A stretch of 64,000 nt of DNA, from assembly GCA_036936605.1 (NCBI GenBank), contig JAUPFV010000003.1, positions 146,538,997-146,602,996 of the forward strand, written 5' to 3'. Under the pieces are notes generated by a model. It saw only the letters and a program-made list of their open reading frames with translations, had not been told where the DNA came from and made no database searches. The DNA is from Limnanthes douglasii subsp. nivea. Taxonomy: Eukaryota > Streptophyta > Magnoliopsida > Brassicales > Limnanthaceae. Of this stretch, positions 36,730-49,240 are shown in pieces; position 1 is the first letter of the stretch; the number at the start of each line of letters is the position of its first letter. Made by a program: the position numbers and the translations under genes.

Positions 36730-37229
36730 ATTATGAATTATCTTTTCACTTTTCATGTTACCTAAACTAAAGTCCTTGGAAGGCCAAGGCATTTTTGTTA
36801 TTGTGTCCGGCATTTGACCTGATAGATCTTTTGTTTTGTTTGACAATTTGAAAAGTCCTTGGAAGGCCAAGGCACTTAGGTTATTTTAATGAATATCTTT
36901 GTTTTGCACAACTCTTGCATTCTTCCACAGTTTGTTTCAATTTCGGTGGCCAGTGTTTAAATAGCCCTTAGTTATTTCATAAGCATTCTAAAGTGAGAGT
37001 GTTTAAATTCTCCGATGACAAATGTTTAAGTAGTCATCATCCCCTTAATTCAATCCGGATTGTGTGACAAAAAACAAAGTAAAAACACTTCAAATTTTTT
37101 AAGAAGGCATCAAATTTTATTAAAAAACCCGGACACCTCATTAAAACCTCCCCGTGCCACCAGGGTAGGAAAAAGTATGCCCCCAAATATTTACATGGAT
37201 TTTTAAACAAGTAAATATTTACATAGCTT

Positions 37230-40200
37230 CTATTCCAAGTACATTCGGAGATGCTCAATATTCCAAGGGTGATTTAAAACCCTTTCATCCTTGTCTTCGA
37301 GCCAATATGTTCCAGGTTTAAGCCTTTCAATGACCATATAAGGTCCTTCCCAAGTTGGGTCCAGTTTGCCGAGCAGCTTCTCTTTAGTGTGTAAGAAGAC
37401 TTTCCTCAATACCTTGTCCCCCGGCTGGAAATCTCTTATTTTAACTCTAGAAGCAAACCTGATTCTCATCAAACCTTGATAGTGTACAGCTCTAAGGTGA
37501 GCCTTAACTCGTCTTTCCTCTATTAGGTCAAGCTGACCTCTGACTGCCACTTCGTTTGCGTGTTCGGAGAAGTTGTAAACCCGAAATGAGGGGAGAGTTG
37601 CCTCTATGGGGGCTATTGCATCCATCCCATAGACCAAGGCAAAAGGTGACTCTTGTGTTACAGCCTCAAGTGTAGTCCGGTAGGCCCACAAAACCTCTTG
37701 TAAATAGCTAGGCCAGTTCCCAGCAGCCCCTTCCAAATTCTTCTTTAAACCGGACAGTATAGTTCTGTTAGCCACTTCAACCTGACCATTTGCTTGTGGG
37801 TGGAAAGGTGAAGAGAAGCAATGCTGTATACCCTTTGAGGCACAGAAACTCTCCATTTCCTTGTTGTCGAACTGTGGCCCATTGTCTGTCGTTATCTTTT
37901 GTGGAACACCAAATCTGCAACAAATGTTGGATAAAATGAATTTTATGACAGCTTTTGATGCAGTTCCTGCCAGGGGGTCTGATTCAACCCACTTCGAAAA
38001 GTAATCTATAGCAACAATTATAGTTATGCGCCCTCCGGACGCCATAGGAAGAGGTCCCACTAAATCCAACCCCCATCGAGCAAAAGGTATAGGCTCAGAA
38101 ATTGACTCTAAAGGGATGGCTGGGACATGAATTTCATTACTATATCTCTGGCATGGATCACACATTCTCACCAGCTCCTTAGCATCTTGCATTATAAGAG
38201 GGCCAATAATAGCTAGCCAGTAAAACTCTCCTTGTTAGAGCCCTGAATCCACAGTGAGCTGATCCCTCACCATCATGCAATTTGGAGAGGACTACTTGAG
38301 ACTCATCATCTCCTAGACAGCGCAAAAGAGGTTTACTGTAAGAATTTTTATACAGAACGTCTCTTAGTATGATAAATCCACGAGCCTTGTGCTTCATTTT
38401 TCTTGCTAGTGATTTATCCGGAGGCAAGATGCCATCAGAGAGGTACTACAGGAGAGAAAATCTCCAATCTTGAGGTTGTTTCATCTGTACATCGAAAATT
38501 TGTTCCTCTTTACCCATATCAAGTTGAATGGAAGGGCTCTCCAGTACATGGATCCAAGGATATGACTCAGTGTATGCTATGGTTGTCAATGAATCTGCTA
38601 GTTCATTCTCTGCCCGGGGTATATGCTCATAAACAACGCTTTTGAACTTAAGATCCTCATTTTTAAGAAGAAGTAAGTACTTCACTAGTTGCTCATTTTT
38701 TGCCTCAGATTGACCTTGCACATGGTGGATAAGAAGCTGGGAATCACTCATCAGCTTGACCCTTTTGGCCCCACAAATATAAGCTAACTTTAAATCAGCT
38801 ATAGCTGCTTCGTATTCGGACTCATTGTTGGAAGCCCTAAAAGTAAAACATATAGCCTGGTACATTTTGTCACCATATGGAGAAGTCAAGCACACTCCTG
38901 CACCACATCCCATAGTGCTGGATCCACCATCCGTCCAGACGACCCAGACCTTTTTGTCTTTCATCTCAGTAGTCTGCTCCGTATCCCTATGAGAGTGGAA
39001 TTCAACTAAAAAATCAGCCACAGCTTGGGCTTTGACTGCCGTTCGAGAAGCAAAATCAATATCGAAGCCCCCCAATTCCACTGACCATTTAGTCATTCTA
39101 CTTGAAATGTCTGCCTTTTGAAGGACATTCTTCAAAGGAAAAGATGTCCGGACGATAATAGGATGAGCCTGAAAATAAGGCCTCATTTTCCTTGCAGCAA
39201 TTACTAAGGCTAATGCTAATTTTTCGAGCTTTAAATAGCGTTTTTCTGCATCTATCAAGCTCTTGATGATGTAGTACACCGGATGGGGGTAATTATCCAC
39301 ATCTCTTACCAATACAGCACTGATGGCACAACTTGAAACTGCCAAGTATACGAAGAGTGTCTCTTCATCAACAGGTTTAAATAAAGTCTTGGGGGATGAC
39401 AGATGTTTCTTAATCTCATTGAAGGCCTCATCGCACTGTGAAGTCCAATCAAATCCCTTTGCGCCCTTTAAAGTTTGAAAAAACAGGGCACATCTGTCCG
39501 ACGACCTTAAGATGAATCGATTTAAAGTAGCCAACCTCTCTGTCAACCGTTGTACTTCTATAACATTCCGAGGAGGCTCCATTTGGAACAAAGCATTATG
39601 ATGGTCCGGATTGGGCTGTATTCCTTGTTCACTTATTATATAACCTAGGAATTTCCATGACTGCACTCCGAACACATATTTTTCTCGATTTAGCTTTAAG
39701 TTCACTTTTATTAAGTTAGCAAAAGTTTCTTGGAGGTCTGCCAAGTGTAGTTGTTCATCCACACTTTTCACCATCATGTCATCAATGTATACTTCCATAT
39801 TTCTTCCAAATTGATCAGCAAAGGCTTTGTTCACCGATCTTTGATAAGTAGCCCCAACATTTTTCAATCCGAATGGCATCACCTTGTAGCAATGAAGACC
39901 TCTATCAGTGACAAATGTGGTATGCTCCTGATCCTTCAGATATACTTGAATCTGATTGTACCCGGAGAAAGAATCCATAAAGGATAGTAGCTTATTTCCA
40001 GAAGTGGAATCTACAAGCTGATCAATCCGGGGGACTGGATATAAATCTTTTGGGCAAGCCCTATTGAGATCTGTGAAGTCAATGCACATACGCCACTTGC
40101 CATTATTCTTTTTCACCAAGATCGGATTGGCAGCCCACAAAGGATATTGAGACTCCTTTATATGCCCCATTTTTGTGAGCCTGTCAACTTCTTGAACAAT

Positions 40201-42906
40201 AACATTAGCCTTTTCCTTGGAAAAAGCCCTTCTCTTTTGTACCACGGGTGCTATGTCTCTCCGAATAGATAGGTGATGTGATATAATATCTGATGGAACC
40301 CCAGTTACATCAGCAGTGCACCAAGCAAAAACATGTTGATGGTCTTTTGGAAACTTCAACATTCTATCCTTCAGTTCGGACGGCATTTTGGACCCTATCT
40401 TAACATTTTTCCCTTCTTCTAAATAATGTGTTTCAACTTATTCAACCGGTATCAATACTCCAAGGGTCTCTCTGGGGTCATCAATTTCACCCTCACCCCC
40501 AGAAAGCCCCTCAAACTCCTATTCTTCGTTGATACGAACTGCCCCCAACGTCCGTGGATCCAGTGCTGTAGCATAACACTCTCTTGCAATCTTTTGACTA
40601 CTTCGGACAACTCCCACTTGTCCTTGAACAGCATATTTCAAAAATTGGTGGACTGTCGAGGCCACCGCATGCATCCTAGAGAGCCAAAACCTCCCTAAAA
40701 TAGCATTATTACAAGTGGGACAATCCACCACAATAAAAAGTATCCTGACCATCTTCTTGAAAGGGCCCCTGCCCAACAAAACTTCCTCTTCGAACTCCCC
40801 GATCACATCTGCTGAGCTCCCAGTGAAACCCACAATTGATCTGTCCAAACGTTGAATTACGGCTGGATCTTTTATCTTTTTTTAAGTGGTTAAGAAGAGG
40901 ATATTGGCTGAGCTTCCAGTATCCACTAAGATTCGTCTTATGTCATTGCCCCCAATGGATGCTCCTATGACAACAACATCTTCATGAGGGCCATCTATAT
41001 CCCTTAAGTCATCTTCATCGAAAACAATGAAGGGAAACGGAATTTGTGATTGATAGGAGGTCATGCCTCCTTCTAGATGGGTGGCTAAAGTATGAACGTG
41101 CCTCTTCCTCGAAGAAGCAGTAGGAGCTGTCATAGTATCCCCTCCGAAAATTGTAAGTGACTCAAAAAACTTGATAAGCCCGGAGACCGTTTTACAACAT
41201 TACTCAATGGCACCCACTCTATTTCGAGTTGGATCAGGATCCAAGTATTCTGATTCTACATCAAATCTTTCGATTATAACCATAGCTCCCTCCGGAGCAG
41301 CATTGCTTGGACCAACCCGATGAGCATTATCAGGCCTATTTCCTACTTTTCTTTTGGCATATGCCCCCAGCTTTCCCCTTTCAATCAAGTTTTGAACTTC
41401 TTGTTTCAAGGCTATACAATCGTCAGTGGTATGGCCAATATCATTATGGTACTGGCAGAAAGAGTTGTTACGATGTTCCCTAGGAGATTGTAGTGCGGCC
41501 GGCCTTCTATAGTGCACTTCTTCCTTTGTTTTATCATAAAGGGTGGCCACACTTTCTTTTAATTCTGCAAACCACTCCGGTTGAACCCAAGGCCCTCTCT
41601 TATTTCTAGATTGTTGACTCTGGGCAGGTGCAGCTGGCTGAGATTGAGCTTTAGCCCTGTTATGCCCCTGTCCGGTCTCCCTTGCCTTGTTCCCGGACTA
41701 ATTTTGGTTAGGGTTTGGTGCAACCGGGGCAGACCTCACCTGCCTATGCACCCTAGTCTTCTTTGTTTCATCAACATTGATTTGCTTTCCGACTTGATTC
41801 AAGAAACCTCCCCAAGTCATGGCTTTTTTTCTGGTCACCGAATCAGCCAAATTTCCAGGGTTTAAGCCCTGTCTCAAGGATGCTATTGCTACCTGCTCGA
41901 AGCAATCAGCCAAACCATTTTTTGTGTTTACAAAACGACTTATGTATTCTTTCAATGATTCGTTTGGTTCTTGGGTACAATGGATTATTGTGTCCCCATT
42001 GCCCTTCAACTCTTTACTCCCAACAAACTGCCTTCGAAAGGCCACCCAAAAGGTATCAAAATTCTTGATGCAACCTTGAGGTAGGCTGTTATACCACTTT
42101 AGAGCACTCCCCGTAAAGGATTGGGAGAATGCACTACAGAGTAACTTGTCGTCATCATCAAAATTCACCATGACGTTTTTAAATTGCTCCAAGTGGTTGT
42201 CCGGATCAGTACTATCATCGTATTTCTCCATTTTGGTGCTATCGAACCTCTTAGGGAGGTTTCCGGACAGAATCTTGGAAGACAATGGAGATTGTCTCCA
42301 ATTCCGGCCACGACTGAACACAGTATCCTCATTGGGAGTTGCAAAGATACCTGGTTCGTCGTGGAAGGAAAAAGGATCCATCAGCATCCGGTCTACATGC
42401 CTCCGGTTGTGAGATGATCCTTTGCCTATATTCTTCTTCAATTTCCCATGTCTATCCTTTTTTCTTGAATACTTTTTAATCAACTTTTGCTTCTTTTTGG
42501 ACCGGCCCTCATCGCTGCTGGAGGACAAGGACTCTTCGACTCCTTCCTCGTCCGAGGAGCTACCAGAAGACTATGAGTCTGAATCAGAACTCTCCACTGG
42601 CTTAGATCGGTGAGACTTTTTGGAGCTAGCATGAGTCTTCTTGGTACTCACATGAGTCTTCGAAGGCTCACGCTCTCTAGGGTTGTCGGTATGATGAGCG
42701 ACTGATGCTTTTAACTTTTCTTTCATGCCCATCTTATACTTCTCTGCCCTCAGAGCTTCTATCTCGCCCTTTAATCTATCACGCTCCTCGATGGTGTATT
42801 CATCATTTTCACCCACCACTTCAAGCAAAGATGGTGGTACTTCAGGGGCATCCGGATTCATTCGAACTAATTTTTCCTGTTGGTTTCGAATGCTTGATTC
42901 AGGCAC
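37230..42906 (-). pseudogene. gag-pol of the Tat element (seven stops, one frameshift)
   Basis: One continuous minus-strand frame starts at ATG 42906, just after the primer site. Gag: N-terminal Glu/Lys-rich part, capsid core with 'DSTDPDNHLEQFKNVM' and 'AFSQSFTGSALKWYNSLP', and knuckle 'CQYHNDIGHTTDDC'. Protease 'ILVDTGSSANILF' (about 40900). RT 'NNGKWRMCIDFTDLNRACP', 'VMPFGLKNVGATYQ' and catalytic 'YIDDMMVKS'. RNase H 'WTDGGSSTMGCGAGV'. Integrase 'CDPCQRY', 'DNGPQFDNKEMESF' and 'QANGQVEVANRTIL'. It ends at 37232-37230. Stops: 42573-42571, 41700-41698, 41202-41200, 40884-40882, 40521-40519, 40440-40438, 38448-38446. One extra base near 38200 shifts the frame before integrase. Most of the damage is point mutation. 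Confidence 0.95.
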
Positions 42907-42908
42907 CG

Positions 42909-42934
42909 TCGTGCTCCCACTGTGGTCGCCAATT
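42909..42934 (-). other. Primer binding site of the Tat element
   Basis: On the minus strand the sequence after the 5' LTR reads AATTGGCGACCACAGTGGGA. The TTGGCGAC... form is common in plant gypsy elements. I cannot assign the tRNA with certainty. Confidence 0.6.
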
Positions 42935-43341
42935 TGGTGAGGTTTATTCTCGTCTGAGGGTAAGTTTGTAATTTTGTTTAGAGTTTGTGGAAGTTTGTAA
43001 GTATTTAATGTTTGAGTAGGTTGTAGAGGGAGAATTAAGCAGCCTGGTTGTATTTAATTTTCATTACCCTCATTTAATGTTGGTGGTTGGGTATTTATAC
43101 CCTTACATATGGGCCTTATGGGCTTTTGGGTCATGTTTAATGGACCCGGGTCAAGTTCAAGGACCCATGAGCTCTTAGTAGGAGAGCAGGCAGTTTATTC
43201 AAGAAGTGTTTAGGTTTTTTAAGTACTTTAGTTCTTGTTCAAACAGTCCAATGGATGAGGTATCCGAACTGCCCTGTCCGGTGAGGTGGTCTTTGTCCGA
43301 ACTGTCCATGTCCGTAGAGGTAACAAAATTCGGACTCATCA
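42935..43341 (-). repeat. 5' LTR of the Tat element (right in window)
   Basis: 407 bp, same ends as 32915-33321, and differing from it at about 17 sites by eye. Confidence 0.95.
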
Positions 43342-43346
43342 AGGTA
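43342..43346. repeat. Target site duplication, right
   Basis: AGGTA, identical to 32910-32914. Confidence 0.93.
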
Positions 43347-44389
43347 GAAGAGAGAAGTTGCACAATGGTGTTATTCCTTAGATTATTTTTGGTGCTTTAT
43401 AATTTTGTTCGTGGTAGCTTCTGGCCTGATATTTCTTTCATTAGTGGGTTTTTTAGTCTACAATAATCAAGTAGATAACAAGGGTGATGAGAAAAAAATT
43501 CTCAATAAAATTTCTTCCAAATTTATTAGTGCCTCAAAATATGAAAAATGAGATAGCTCTTTTTGGGGAAATGTGCAATCATGCGGTCTTCGGTCCGAAA
43601 ATTGTTATGGTGAAAATAAAGACGATTGAAGGTACACAAGTGAAGGTTGCAGAGAGCGGAGCTGGCAAAAACAACATAAAAATAAATTTGAAGCTCCAAA
43701 AAGAGATGCATCATATGCCGAGTGTGATATTATATCTGTTATTGGGTATGAGGTCTCCCATTTTGTTCAAATGTAAAGATACAATTGTTGAGACAAACCT
43801 CACGTTTGTATTGGTGAAATAAATTATTACTTCTTCGGTTGAAACTTGTATTTTGAGGGCCTATACATGTGAACGTTCAAGCAATAATTCAATAGTGCCA
43901 TAGATGCTAAAAAAATAAGATATTGGGAAAACCACAACTATACCTGAGCCTGAAGCAACAATTTCTCATTATGAAGGGAATGTATTAAAAATCTATAGTA
44001 ATTAAGTTGTTGGTCGTACCCCTTTGGGTCTGAATAATCATGTCAAAAGTACGAATAATAGGGCCAAATTTACCGTCATAAGAGAAAAGCTAGTTAATGC
44101 TAATGAGAAGGTATTGTTTGTTAGTGATGTGTTTTAAGATCCCACCAAAAGAGTTGTAATTGTTGAATAGGGTCCACCAGCGGTAATGGAATTTCTTATA
44201 TGTGAAGCAAGATAGAAAGTGCTCCATATATATAAGGCGAGATCGAAGATATATCTTAAACCTTTGAGGAATAAATCATCCGCTCATGCTGATGCTTATG
44301 ATGATCAATTGTTTGAGATAAAAAAATAGGTTCATAAGTAACTAGAATTATATCTCACATACCACATCAAGAACATCCATAAGTGTTTA
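43347..44389. other. Spacer with an unassigned 112-codon frame
   Basis: Continuation of the Tat target site. The open frame 43484-43822 (+) has no motif I know. Nothing else is recognisable until the gypsy RNase H region begins near 44390. Confidence 0.35.
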
Positions 44390-46548
44390 AAGACTTAGGT
44401 CGATCTTAAGCAGTACCTTACATCCCCTGAGATTTTGTCTGCTCCTACTTTTGAAGAGTCATTATTTGTGTATTTGGCAGTATCGCCTTTTGTTGTTAGT
44501 TCGGTTCTCGTGCGCGATCAAAAAGGAAAAAAACACCTAATGTATTACAGGAGCAAAACGCTAACAGATGCGGAGACAAGATATCTAAACCTCGAAAAAC
44601 TCTCTTTGAGCTTGGTTGTGGCAGCTCGACGAATGAGGTCATACTTTTAATGGCATATAATTACAGTATGAACAACATATCATTTACGAATAGTATTGCA
44701 AAAACCCGACGTTTCTGGCAGGTTAACCAAATGGAACATCGAGCTCGACGAGTATGACATTCGTTTTGAACCACGCGTAGCTATAAAGGGACAAGCAGCT
44801 GCAGATTTCTTAGCAGAATTCAGCTCATCCAGGGAAGAACAGGTTGAGATAAACGACGGACAAGCGGTTGAGTTCGACCAATGGATCATTGAAGTCGATG
44901 ATTTATCTTCTACAACAGGAGGAGGTGCAGGTATTATAATCAGAACTCCAAGTGGGGAGGTGGTCAAACAAGCTGTACGTTTTAATTTTATGGTAACAAA
45001 TAATATTGCAGAATATGAGGCTACCCTTTGTGGCATGAAGTTGTCTTTGATATGTGGAGCTCGAAGTATCAAGATCAGATCTGACTCTCAGTTGGTGGTA
45101 AATCAGGCACAAGGTCTTTATGATGTCAGACAAGACGATATCAAATAGTATCTTATGATAATCAAGGAGTGTGAGTCTAAATTCACTAACGTATCTTATG
45201 AACAGATCCCACGAAGGGATAATTTGGCAGCCGACACTTTAGCTAAGGCTGCAACTGCAGGAGAGCATCCAACAATTTAACTCCAACAATTCCTTGCGAT
45301 AGAGCTCATATCAGCAGCTGCAATAGTCAATTTAATCACTAATGATGACGACTGGCAGACTCCATACCTATAATACTTAAACCAAGGAACATTGCCTACA
45401 AGTAAAAGTGAAGCTCGCGCATTGCAGATCAGAGCAGCCAAATACCGTGTCCTTGACAATATTTTGTATAGGAAAATTTCAACCAGACCTCTACTCCATT
45501 GCCTTAACCGCGTTGAAGCTAGTTCTGTATTGGTTGATTTGCATTCAAGAGAAGCAGGGGCTCATTATGGACACCGAACACTGATTCGTCGTTTTCTTCT
45601 CGTTGGGTACTATTGGCATGAGCTAGTGAGTGCTGATGAGAATCTGATATTGCAATGTCACAAATGTCAAGAATATTTGAATACGCAGCATAGACCCAGT
45701 GAGCCCATGCAGAACATCCCTGTCTCATGTTCGTTCGATAAATGGGGAATAAATCTGGTGGGTTATTTGCCAATGGCCACATGCAAATTACAGTTTCTTA
45801 TTGTGGCAATGCATTACTTTTCGAAATGGGTTGAGGCTAAAAGCTTACTCAGAACACGTGCTCAGGAGGTATGTGTTCTCATTCATAATCAAATTCTAAC
45901 ATGATATGGAATACCACAGATTATAATGACAGGTAACAGCCATCAATTCCAAAATTCAATCCTGACCAACTTCTATAAACGATATGGGATTCTCCAGCAT
46001 TTCTCCACCCCTTATTACCCTCAAGCAAACGGGCAGGTCGAGGTGACTAACAGAACACTATTAGAAGGGCTAAAGAAAAAACTGGAGGGAGCTAAAGGCA
46101 AATGGCCGGACAACTTAGCAAAGGTCCTATGGGCATACAGAACAACCCATCGCTCCACAATAGGCGATACACCATTTTCTTTGGTATACGGTGCGGAGAC
46201 AATTATTCCAGCAGAGGTCATAATACCGAGCCATAGGATTGAGCACTACGAAGAAAAGGTAAATCTTAGAGCTAGAGTCCGAGCAGAGCACTATTGATGT
46301 CTTATGAGGGACGCTTTAATGTTCGTCTGAAGCTGCGTTCTTTAAAGGTGGGAGATTTAGTCTTAAAGAAGGTGTTTCAGGGATCCGGTAGCAGAACATG
46401 TGGCAAGCTAGGGCCAAACTGGGAAGGCCCATATTCAGTTATTTCAGCAGAGCACCATGGCGCGTACAGATTAGCAGATCAAGATGGTCGAGCACTCAAG
46501 AATCCTTGGAATGTTAATCACCTAAAGTTGTATCGCCAAAGTGTTTGA
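44390..46548 (+). pseudogene. pol of a second Tat element, 5'-truncated (RNase H and integrase)
   Basis: Begins within the RT/RNase H connection ('LKQYLTSPEILSAPTFEESL'). RNase H 'WIIEVDDLSSTTGGGAGII' follows, with Val-Asp where Trp-Thr-Asp is usual, then 'IRSDSQLVVNQ'. Integrase has a zinc finger ('HYGHRTLIRR', 'CHKCQEYLN'), core 'FSKWVEAKSL', 'GNSHQFQNS' (an Asp expected here is replaced) and 'QANGQVEVTNRTLLEGL'. It ends with the integrase tail 'GPNWEGPYSVIS'. Stops lie near 44650, 45148 and 45904, and there is a frameshift near 46290. Gag, protease and most of RT are absent. Plus orientation, opposite to the complete Tat element. Confidence 0.88.
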
Positions 46549-47164
46549 GATGTAAAGATGCGCTATTTTTCCTCTCTGATGGCGCAGGGAGGTTTTTTAC
46601 TAAGGCATCTAAGAACAACTCTTTATATTTTTCAATATAAGTTATGCTTTCGCCAATGTGTGTTTGTGCAAGTTTTATCCTTATAGCTAGCGAAACGGTC
46701 AATGACCACGCCATCTTTGGCTACGCAACGGACTACACTGATTCTAAACTAAGTGTCTATAAACACGAACGGGCTGATTGGCCACGCCTACGGGCTACGT
46801 AATGGCCATACTGTGCCTATACTTTGTACTGGATATATTAGCGAACTAGTCAAAGACCAAGTCTGAACAGACTACGCAATAGGGTCTGTAAGAACTCACC
46901 GCGGTTATGCTATTATGACATAAGTTGTCTAAGCTATACAATGAGCCCTATTGAGTTCGGGGTTATAAGGATCTCTAGAAAGCTCAGCAAACACATACTC
47001 CATAATTGACAACAAATGTCTATAGCAATAACTAAGGTAAATCATACATCAATTCAAACATGTTTTAAGTAAATAAAATCAAGAGTTGTGAGCAGTACAA
47101 CAAGTGTTAATGTTTAACAACAAAAGACAAGGAAATTAATCCACGAGAACAATGGTGGCAAATA
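46549..47164. other. 3' internal non-coding region of the second Tat element
   Basis: Lies between pol and the tail of the antisense accessory ORF. It contains irregular repeats of 'CTACGCAACGG' / 'CTACGTAATGG' near 46720, 46795 and 46880. No ORF of note. Confidence 0.5.
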
Positions 47165-49240
47165 TTACTTAGAACTACTAGGTGGAAGTCCATTGGAAAG
47201 GTCAACAAAAGTATTAGTTTTTGTGTTCGTCTGAGGGGCCACGATCGAGCTCGGTGCTGCAGACTCTGCAAGATTGGCAAGAGAACTCAGGTTCATACCA
47301 AGATTAAAAGCTACTAGTTCCGCAATAGCATTCTTGTTTTCCTTGGTAATCATCTATGTTGCAACGGTAAACATTTGCATTTCCCTTTCTTCAGCAGCTG
47401 CTTCTACCTTTGTCTGCCACTGTTGTCGCTCTCGTTTGAGCTAGGCACGCTCCTCTTCCACTTCTTTTCTCAACTTGCTCACCTCAACAATCAGAGCTGT
47501 AATTCGGCCTACTTGTTCCTCCACCCTTTTCGCCTGATTGTTGGTCTGATCCAGTAAGTTTGCTTGTTGTGCCTGCAGATCATTATTCCTCTTTAACAAA
47601 TTCTCATTCTGGTTCAGTACCAATTTATGACTTTCGGATACAGCCACTAGCCTCTCATCGCTACGCTTCACAGTCTCCTGCAAGGAATTAACTACCTTCT
47701 CCAACTTGTTTTTTGCTTCTAAGGCTCCATGCTTGAAGGTCTTTGCTAAGCTATATGCATGCCTCAAACGGATGACCTCGGCAGTGCTGTGCTTAGTTGA
47801 GCCAAAAACCATGGCTTCGGGTTTCCATTTCTCCATGGCAGCTATGTCAGCAGGGGATATATTTTGATAACCAAGTATAAACGAGTTATGGTGCATTTGT
47901 ATACAACCAAGAAAGTTAGATGTAAAATTTTCAAATATTTAACTTAGAATGTGCATAGCTTGGTGAGTCTTACCTCGATCGATAGCTCGGTTTACCTTTG
48001 TAAGATCTCTGCATTAGACATTCTATCATAGTACGACAAGTCAGGGATCCTACGAAGGTGATCAAACATATAAGAGGAATGACGGGGAACTTGCACTTTT
48101 AAACACTCTCCAACATGCACTATTTGCTGGCTAGACTCAGTTGCTTTGTCACCATTATTATTATTTTTAGTGGTTTCCACTAATGGTGCTCAATTTTCGA
48201 CAGAGGAGCTCAGCACCAGCTGTTGAGCTCTTCATGTGTGAGCTGGGGGCGCCATTTGATTTTGCTGAGCATCATTATCATTTCCTCCTCCAGTATCTTT
48301 TAGGTCAATTATCTCCTCAGCAGCTTGTAAATTTTGTTCTTCACCAACTCTTGTTGTTGTTGGGTTGGGAGGATGACCTCCTTCTTTAGAAGTAGCTTCA
48401 GCACCATCCCCTTTATCTCTGAGATGAAATATCCTTGTGGTTAGGGGAACATCATCTACAATGACTTTTTGTTTTTTATTCCTCTGCGTACCAAGAGCAC
48501 CAGAAAGGGTCTCATCATCTTCATCCTCTCTTTCTGCTCGGATTTTAGAAGGCTGGGCAGCTTCAGGCACCTTCGATGCTTCTTTTTCAGTCTGCTCGAC
48601 AGATTTTCCTTTGTTTTTTACAGCATCAATACCTTGTTCGCAAGCGACAGCAGGAGCAGAGGATGAATCCTCAATTTCACCAGCTTTTCGGGTGACTTGA
48701 GGCACTGCAAGCCAAACGCCAGTGTTGCTCTTCTCATAGAGTTTTTTCTCTAAAATGGATCTGAGGTAATCCATGGTAGCTTCTGAACCATTTTCCATTC
48801 TCACTTCTCCTCCTTCTATGATACTGATCTCGGGGATTGACCACAACCCTGATTTTAAGTAGTTATACCGGGTGAACAGTTGCTTAGGATCTTGCTGACA
48901 AGCTTCAAAAGCTAAGCTACTAAATCTGATCAAAGGGTTCACGTAGTCTAGTGGTCTCCCTTATTTCCACCAGCTCTGGTTGGATAGCTCACCTGAAAAG
49001 AAAAACAGATATAATATTATAACATAACTAGTAGTACTTACAGTTTTTCTTCCATTTTCTTTCTAGTTGAAGGTTTAAAGTGGGGGGTGCTATGTTCTCA
49101 GTTACCCGACACAAAGACAAAAGAATTTTTTCCAGTTTCTAGAATGAAAAATCATAATTGTGGCCTAGAAATCTCATCAAACTATCAACGAATTGATGAA
49201 TTATGTGGTATTCTGGGTCATCCGGATTTGAAGCACAAAT
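47165..49240 (-). pseudogene. Antisense accessory ORF of the second Tat element
   Basis: Reads opposite to the pol at 44390-46548. Upstream exon (about 49240-49042) contains 'FFILETGKNSFVFVSGN', matching 'LETERN...FLFVSGTWENG' in the copy at 33767-36729, and ends at a donor GTAAGTAC. The next segment 48992-47992 includes 'PLIRFSSLAFEACQ', an acidic/basic middle ('REDEDDETLSG', 'RNKKQKVIVDD') and two stops near 48232 and 48190. The last segment 47896-47165 is a long coiled coil with stops near 47441 and 47357. The layout (conserved block, intron, charged region, coiled coil) matches the first copy although the second half has diverged. The intron as read (49041-48993) is only 49 bp, so it may be partly deleted. 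Not functional as it stands. Confidence 0.72.

Larger units (their letters stand above)
32915..43341 (-). mobile_element. Complete 10.4-kb Tat-lineage gypsy element with antisense accessory ORF
   Basis: Both LTRs are 407 bp and flanked by AGGTA. The element reads on the minus strand: 5' LTR 43341-42935, primer site, gag-pol 42906-37230, a 3' internal region with an accessory ORF on the opposite (plus) strand at 33767-36729, purine tract, and 3' LTR 33321-32915. By eye the LTRs differ at 17 of 407 sites (about 4%), older than the Reina-like insertion. Gag-pol has seven in-frame stops and one frameshift, so the copy is inactive. The antisense ORF in a long 3' region is a known trait of some Tat elements, such as maize Grande. 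Confidence 0.95.
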
